Below, in pieces: positions 6,765 to 9,845 of a DNA stretch of 9,845 nucleotides. The notes under the pieces are model-generated. The model saw only the letters and a list, made by a program, of their open reading frames with translations. It was not told the origin of the DNA and did no database searches. The translations under genes were made by a program, and so were the position numbers. This stretch comes from Fidelibacterota bacterium. Lineage in GTDB: Bacteria > Fidelibacterota > Marinisomatia > Marinisomatales > TCS55. Each line of letters begins with the position of its first letter. The stretch's first letter is position 1. The DNA is taken from positions 51,174 through 61,018 of the forward strand of contig PASZ01000026.1 in the NCBI GenBank assembly GCA_002712245.1. Reading direction: 5' to 3'.

Positions 6765-8639
6765 CTATGGATTTTGTACTTTAACAACATTTAGCGAATC
6801 AATCGTAAGTACACCCGACCTAAAAAAGTCGTTTCCGTTAAAGTCGATTAGCTGAAATGCTGAATTGACATTTTTATTTGATGGAGAGGGATAGTAGTTA
6901 AAACCCTCACCATGGAACATTTCAATCTCTTTTAGAGATGTATTAAATGCAGTTCTAGATATTTCATTCATATCTAATGTTGTCAATAATTTAGAGCTAT
7001 AAAACCCAAGTTGATAATCAACTAAATTATCTAAATTATTGATCATTGAATCAGGCCTGGAATTAAATAAACTAGAGATAAATGACATTCCTTTTAAATG
7101 TGGTCCAATATTTTCTTTTGTCAATATTTCAAGCTGCTGCCAACTAGAATTACCAACAATTTTTGTATCAAAATTGTACATTGGAACTTGAGGGCCAATA
7201 TATTCCAAATCTTTAAAGTTAATTGGCATATAGATCGCTTGAATAGTGCTTAACAGTACCTTAGATGAGTCTGATGAAGTCATTTTTTTTGTTTTTGGCT
7301 GAGGTAAATCAAAGAAATCATCAGCGGACACATCAAATAAGGCATCCAGGCTATCTATTTCCATACCAAGCGCCTCATCAAATGTATCCTCTTTTGAATC
7401 TAGACTAAATGCAATCTGACGTAGAAATCTAAATTGTCTTTTTAAGTTTTTTGGTTCCCCAGAATACCATTCAGTCGCAACTACCTTTCCACCTAATCTA
7501 TCTACTTCGCTTATAAAAGAATCAATTTGAATTTCTGTATTTTTTTCAGCAGGGGCCAAAACCGCAATACTATCAAGTCCTAAATGTTGAATGATATACT
7601 GTGCTGCGATCTTACCTTCCATTGCATAATTAGAATTAATTAAAAAAGCATTTTCATTAATCTCAGTTATAGCGCCATTTTGTTTACTGGTTAATAAAAT
7701 AGGAATGTTGGATTGACTTAAAGAGCTCAGCAAAGATAAGGATGATATATCATTCACCGGCGCAATTAAAGCAACTAGTTGATTGATCTGCTCTAGCTCA
7801 TTAATAATCTTAATAGTTTCAATAGCATCGCTTCTGGTATCTCTTACCAAGATAGATAGCCGCTGATTATCGTATTGATAAAAATTTTGCCCTTTTTGAA
7901 ATCCCTCTAAAAATGCTTGACCCGATTGAGAATCTGATCCAGTTAAGGGAAGAGCAAGACCAATAGTCAATACTGGCGAGGGTGGTTTATATGATTCCCT
8001 AAGAAGAGTTTCCAATAGGCTGGAATAATCATCTGATAATACCGATGGATCTATTTTACCTAGGGTTAAAGCAGCATCATCGGGTTTTCCCTCCATTATT
8101 TGAGAATATGCTATTGCCAAGAGATGAATATTGGTTGATTGTAAATCTGTCTCAATAATTAATAATTCATTAATTAGGCTTTGAGGTAATTTAATCTTTA
8201 TTAATTTTAACAGTTTTTTATCAATTTTTGATCTATAGCTATATTCAATGGATAGGTTTTTTGCTTTACTATACATTCTATATGCTGACTCATAATTAGA
8301 GTTATTTACATATAAATCACCCAAACTCTCCATGGTATAATTAAGCAGCGTACTTGTAGGGAAAGTTGAGAAGAAAATTTTTGCAGTTTGCTTTGCTTCT
8401 GCATTTTTATTTAATGCAATCTGTGATTTTAAAAGTAACAATAAGGCTTCTTCCATAAATGAGTCATAGCCAGACTCAATAAGGTTATTTAATATTTTTT
8501 CACTTGTAGCATATCTTCCTTCGTTATAGCTCGAGATGGCATCTTTTAATTGTCTTTCTAGTCTTTGATTTTGAAGCCAATTCTGACCAAAGCAAACATT
8601 AAATACCATTATTGCTAAAATATACTTTTTTCTATACAT
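6765..8639 (-). CDS. Periplasmic TPR plus type-1 periplasmic-binding-domain protein (LpoA-like penicillin-binding protein activator)
   Basis: About 624 residues with two parts. Seen: a Sec-type signal peptide (basic MYRKK, hydrophobic core, likely cleavage after CFG before QNW; the Cys there is not in a good lipobox, so probably not a lipoprotein). A helical TPR-like region follows (about 30-195, e.g. GRYATSEKILNNLIESG and ESLGDLYVNNSNYESAYRMY). A type-1 substrate-binding fold runs from about 220 to the end, opening LTIGLALPLTGSDSQSGQAF as in Leu/Ile/Val-binding proteins, with QNIPILL-like and KIAAQYI segments. Known: E. coli LpoA, an activator of PBP1a, has this TPR plus binding-fold architecture, and FCB genomes carry comparable proteins. 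Odd: an Asp/Glu-rich loop at about 410-460 splits the binding domain. Start: an upstream TTG at 8651 would also be in frame, but ATG 8639 gives the cleaner signal peptide. pgeF follows after 11 bp. The alternative is a solute sensor or binding protein; no ABC permease is present nearby. Confidence 0.8.
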   Translation of the reverse strand: MYRKKYILAIMVFNVCFGQNWLQNQRLERQLKDAISSYNEGRYATSEKILNNLIESGYDSFMEEALLLLLKSQIALNKNAEAKQTAKIFFSTFPTSTLLNYTMESLGDLYVNNSNYESAYRMYSKAKNLSIEYSYRSKIDKKLLKLIKIKLPQSLINELLIIETDLQSTNIHLLAIAYSQIMEGKPDDAALTLGKIDPSVLSDDYSSLLETLLRESYKPPSPVLTIGLALPLTGSDSQSGQAFLEGFQKGQNFYQYDNQRLSILVRDTRSDAIETIKIINELEQINQLVALIAPVNDISSLSLLSSLSQSNIPILLTSKQNGAITEINENAFLINSNYAMEGKIAAQYIIQHLGLDSIAVLAPAEKNTEIQIDSFISEVDRLGGKVVATEWYSGEPKNLKRQFRFLRQIAFSLDSKEDTFDEALGMEIDSLDALFDVSADDFFDLPQPKTKKMTSSDSSKVLLSTIQAIYMPINFKDLEYIGPQVPMYNFDTKIVGNSSWQQLEILTKENIGPHLKGMSFISSLFNSRPDSMINNLDNLVDYQLGFYSSKLLTTLDMNEISRTAFNTSLKEIEMFHGEGFNYYPSPSNKNVNSAFQLIDFNGNDFFRSGVLTIDSLNVVKVQNP

Positions 8640-8800
8640 ATAAGTTTTCAAGAATTACAATTTATTAAAGATTTTTTTGCAATATCCTAAAATCCTTTTT
8701 TTGGCAAACCAATTCATATTTTTAATCTACGGTGATTAGTCGGACTTATTCCACTGTGATGGAGCTGAGGCTTGTTTACTAGTTAATTAAAAAATTATGC
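8640..8800. other. Intergenic region upstream of the envelope-gene block
   Basis: This is the longest non-coding gap in the window (161 bp to the chosen downstream start). It should hold the promoter for the LpoA-like/pgeF/uppP unit. On the minus strand, TTGGTT followed by 17 nt and TAGGAT is a poor sigma-70-like match, not enough to call. No GC-rich hairpin followed by a T-run is visible. The segment at about 8728-8775 is noticeably less AT-rich than its flanks and contains a short, weak stem (TCCA-loop-TGGA). A 20-codon minus-strand ORF (8717-8655) lies inside it. No tRNA or recognised riboswitch is seen. Confidence 0.5.
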
Positions 8801-9010
8801 CTATTTGTTAAGTAATCTATGATACAAAGTATGTGATCCATACAAAAACCATACCACCACAACACCCCACCATAAGGCAAAAAACCAGTCATTTTTTGTG
8901 GTTCCATTCCATTCTAGCCACTCGAATACAATACCTTCCATAAATAAGTCAAATGATAACAATAAAAAAAAGCCAAAAATCCATATGAGAAAAAAATGAA
9001 AGGTTTTCAT
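8801..9010 (-). CDS. Small aromatic-rich two-helix membrane protein, hypothetical
   Basis: A 69-residue ORF from ATG 9010 to TAG. I do not recognise the family. Seen: two hydrophobic segments, about 5-28 (FHFFLIWIFGFFLLLSF, then DLFMEGIVF) and about 42-58 (WFFALWWGVVVVWFLYG), separated by a polar turn with acidic residues and EWNGTTKND. The tail is short and basic, ending HRLLNK. Seven Trp and twelve Phe in 69 residues is extreme but consistent with a membrane hairpin and unlike random AT-rich translation, which favours a real gene. It lies 50 bp after the lipoprotein stop and 161 bp before the LpoA-like gene. No Shine-Dalgarno sequence precedes it. Possible roles, such as an accessory subunit of a membrane complex, would be guesswork. 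Confidence 0.62.
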   Translation of the reverse strand: MKTFHFFLIWIFGFFLLLSFDLFMEGIVFEWLEWNGTTKNDWFFALWWGVVVVWFLYGSHTLYHRLLNK

Positions 9011-9060
9011 ATAATTGTTTGGATACTATTTACCAACTAGGTTCATAAATAGATTTTAAA

Positions 9061-9845
9061 TTATTTATTATTTCGATTCAGCTCAACCCTTGAGAGTGTT
9101 ATGTAGGTAGGTACAGTAACACCCAAATCGATTAAATCATCCAAATTATAAGAGAATGTGAATTCATTGTATCCTTTAGATTCAGACAACCTTAAATCTA
9201 TATTTTCGGAAGTATCATCTTTGACATCATTAATTACAACTTTATTTTTTTTAAAATCTATATTATAAGTTAATCGAATTTCTTCATCAATTCCATTTAA
9301 CACAATTTCTGATTCTTTAAAGGCAACCTTTATGCTATTTAAATATTCTGAATCTTCAAAACCGGGGGGTCTTTTTAGAATCGAATTTTTCATAATATAA
9401 AGTCTCCCATCATCAATAAATTTTTTATCTATTGTTAAATCTTTTTCATTTCCTGAATTTATTTCAACATAAAAATCTGTGATTACCCAATGGTCAGATT
9501 TAATGAAATATAATTTATTTTTAATGACAGAATAGTTTTTATCAAAATTTTGATAGAAGATAGAATCTCCATTTTCCGAAAATAAAATAGACTCACCAAT
9601 TTCACTACCACCATCAAATAAAATAGTTTTTTTTAATTGACCATTATCATAAAACTTTTCAAAAAGACCATTCTTGATGCCATTTTTGTAATTACCCGTT
9701 AAAATAATTCTTCCATTTTCATTAAACTTTAAACTAGATCCTGTATAAGGTTTAGTGGAGTTTATTTCATATTTTACACCACCACGAGTTACTAGATTTG
9801 ATTCATTAATAGGATCATTTGAACACCCCAATATCAAAACAAGTG
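9061..9845 (-). CDS. MORN-2/YwqK-repeat lipoprotein, 5' end outside window
   Basis: The frame is open to the right edge and ends at TAA 9063-9061. The in-frame TTG at 9837 is not a credible start: the frame continues upstream as LVLILGC, the end of a lipoprotein signal peptide, so the true start lies beyond the window and the Cys (at about 9823-9825) is the lipidated residue. Seen after the Cys: a GGVKYEINSTKPYTGSSLKF opening; then MORN-2 (YwqK antitoxin-like) repeats with the G-Y-NG-hydrophobic pattern (NENGRIILTGNYKNGIKNG, then LFEKFYDNGQLKKT, then a degenerate SILFSENGDSIF); then about 160 residues of beta-rich, unrecognised C-terminal domain. Known: these repeats are common in surface and periplasmic proteins of FCB bacteria; the antitoxin label attached to YwqK should not be taken as function here. 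No toxin gene is nearby. The role is unknown. Confidence 0.85.
   Translation of the reverse strand, partial: LVLILGCSNDPINESNLVTRGGVKYEINSTKPYTGSSLKFNENGRIILTGNYKNGIKNGLFEKFYDNGQLKKTILFDGGSEIGESILFSENGDSIFYQNFDKNYSVIKNKLYFIKSDHWVITDFYVEINSGNEKDLTIDKKFIDDGRLYIMKNSILKRPPGFEDSEYLNSIKVAFKESEIVLNGIDEEIRLTYNIDFKKNKVVINDVKDDTSENIDLRLSESKGYNEFTFSYNLDDLIDLGVTVPTYITLSRVELNRNNK

Noticed and set aside
6765..8639. Branched-chain amino acid ABC-transporter binding protein
   Set aside because: The binding-fold similarity is real, but the N-terminal TPR region, the acidic insertion, the lack of transporter genes and the cell-wall neighbours fit an LpoA-like protein better. Kept only as an alternative.
8649..8651. 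TTG at 8651 as start of the LpoA-like gene
   Set aside because: An ATG four codons later (8639) gives a standard basic-then-hydrophobic signal peptide, and TTG offers no better ribosome binding site.
8701..8765. Possible terminator or structured RNA from TTGG-loop-CCAA and TCCA-loop-TGGA inverted repeats
   Set aside because: Stems are only 4-5 bp and neither is followed by a T-run in the direction of transcription, so they are expected by chance.
9835..9837. TTG at 9837 as start of the MORN-2 lipoprotein
   Set aside because: The frame stays open to the window edge and reads LVLILGC, the end of a lipoprotein signal peptide, so a start here would remove most of that signal.
9061..9845. Reading the YwqK-like repeats as an antitoxin
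   Set aside because: The label comes from one Bacillus protein. Here the repeats sit in a lipoprotein with no partner toxin visible, so no toxin-antitoxin system is claimed.

Overview
The window is about one third G+C by eye, densely packed and entirely minus-strand coded. It looks like a bacterial chromosome, probably from an uncultured, streamlined, Gram-negative-type lineage. Lipoprotein signal peptides, a Sec-exported LpoA-like protein, an ECF sigma/anti-sigma pair, YwqK-type MORN-2 repeats and the scarcity of Shine-Dalgarno sequences suggest the FCB superphylum. A marine Marinimicrobia (SAR406)-like genome is my best guess. That assignment rests on gene style and composition, not on a marker gene. 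I see no rRNA, tRNA, CRISPR array, insertion sequence or phage gene.

Read in the direction of transcription (from the right edge leftwards), the layout is as follows. (1) 9845-9061 is the body of a MORN-2/YwqK-repeat lipoprotein whose start lies outside the window. (2) 9010-8801 is a very small, aromatic-rich, two-helix membrane protein. (3) 8800-8640 is the only sizeable non-coding gap (161 bp to the chosen start of the next gene). (4) 8639-5309 is a cell-envelope block: a periplasmic TPR plus type-1 binding-domain protein with LpoA-like architecture, then pgeF (peptidoglycan editing factor/YfiH), then uppP (undecaprenyl-pyrophosphate phosphatase). (5) 5307-4300 is holA, the delta subunit of the DNA polymerase III clamp loader. 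(6) 4307-3175 is an ECF sigma factor and a membrane-anchored anti-sigma factor without a zinc motif. (7) 3102-1414 is a membrane-bound GAF-GAF-GGDEF diguanylate cyclase. (8) 1391-1 is a TPR lipoprotein that runs out of the left edge.

From 8639 down to 3175 the genes are separated by 20 bp or less or overlap. pgeF and uppP share ATGA, uppP and holA are 1 bp apart, and the sigma-factor start lies inside the holA stop region. This stretch is therefore likely one transcription unit, possibly extending through the cyclase and TPR genes after a 72-bp gap. The functional theme is envelope building and quality control (the LpoA-like protein, PgeF, UppP). It is followed by envelope-to-transcription signalling (ECF sigma and its membrane anti-sigma) and second-messenger signalling (diguanylate cyclase). 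That thematic link is inference from gene order; each gene on its own is a recognisable family member. No wholly new system is evident. The less ordinary items are the zinc-less anti-sigma, the acidic loop in the LpoA-like protein, the tiny membrane protein and the gap before the envelope block.
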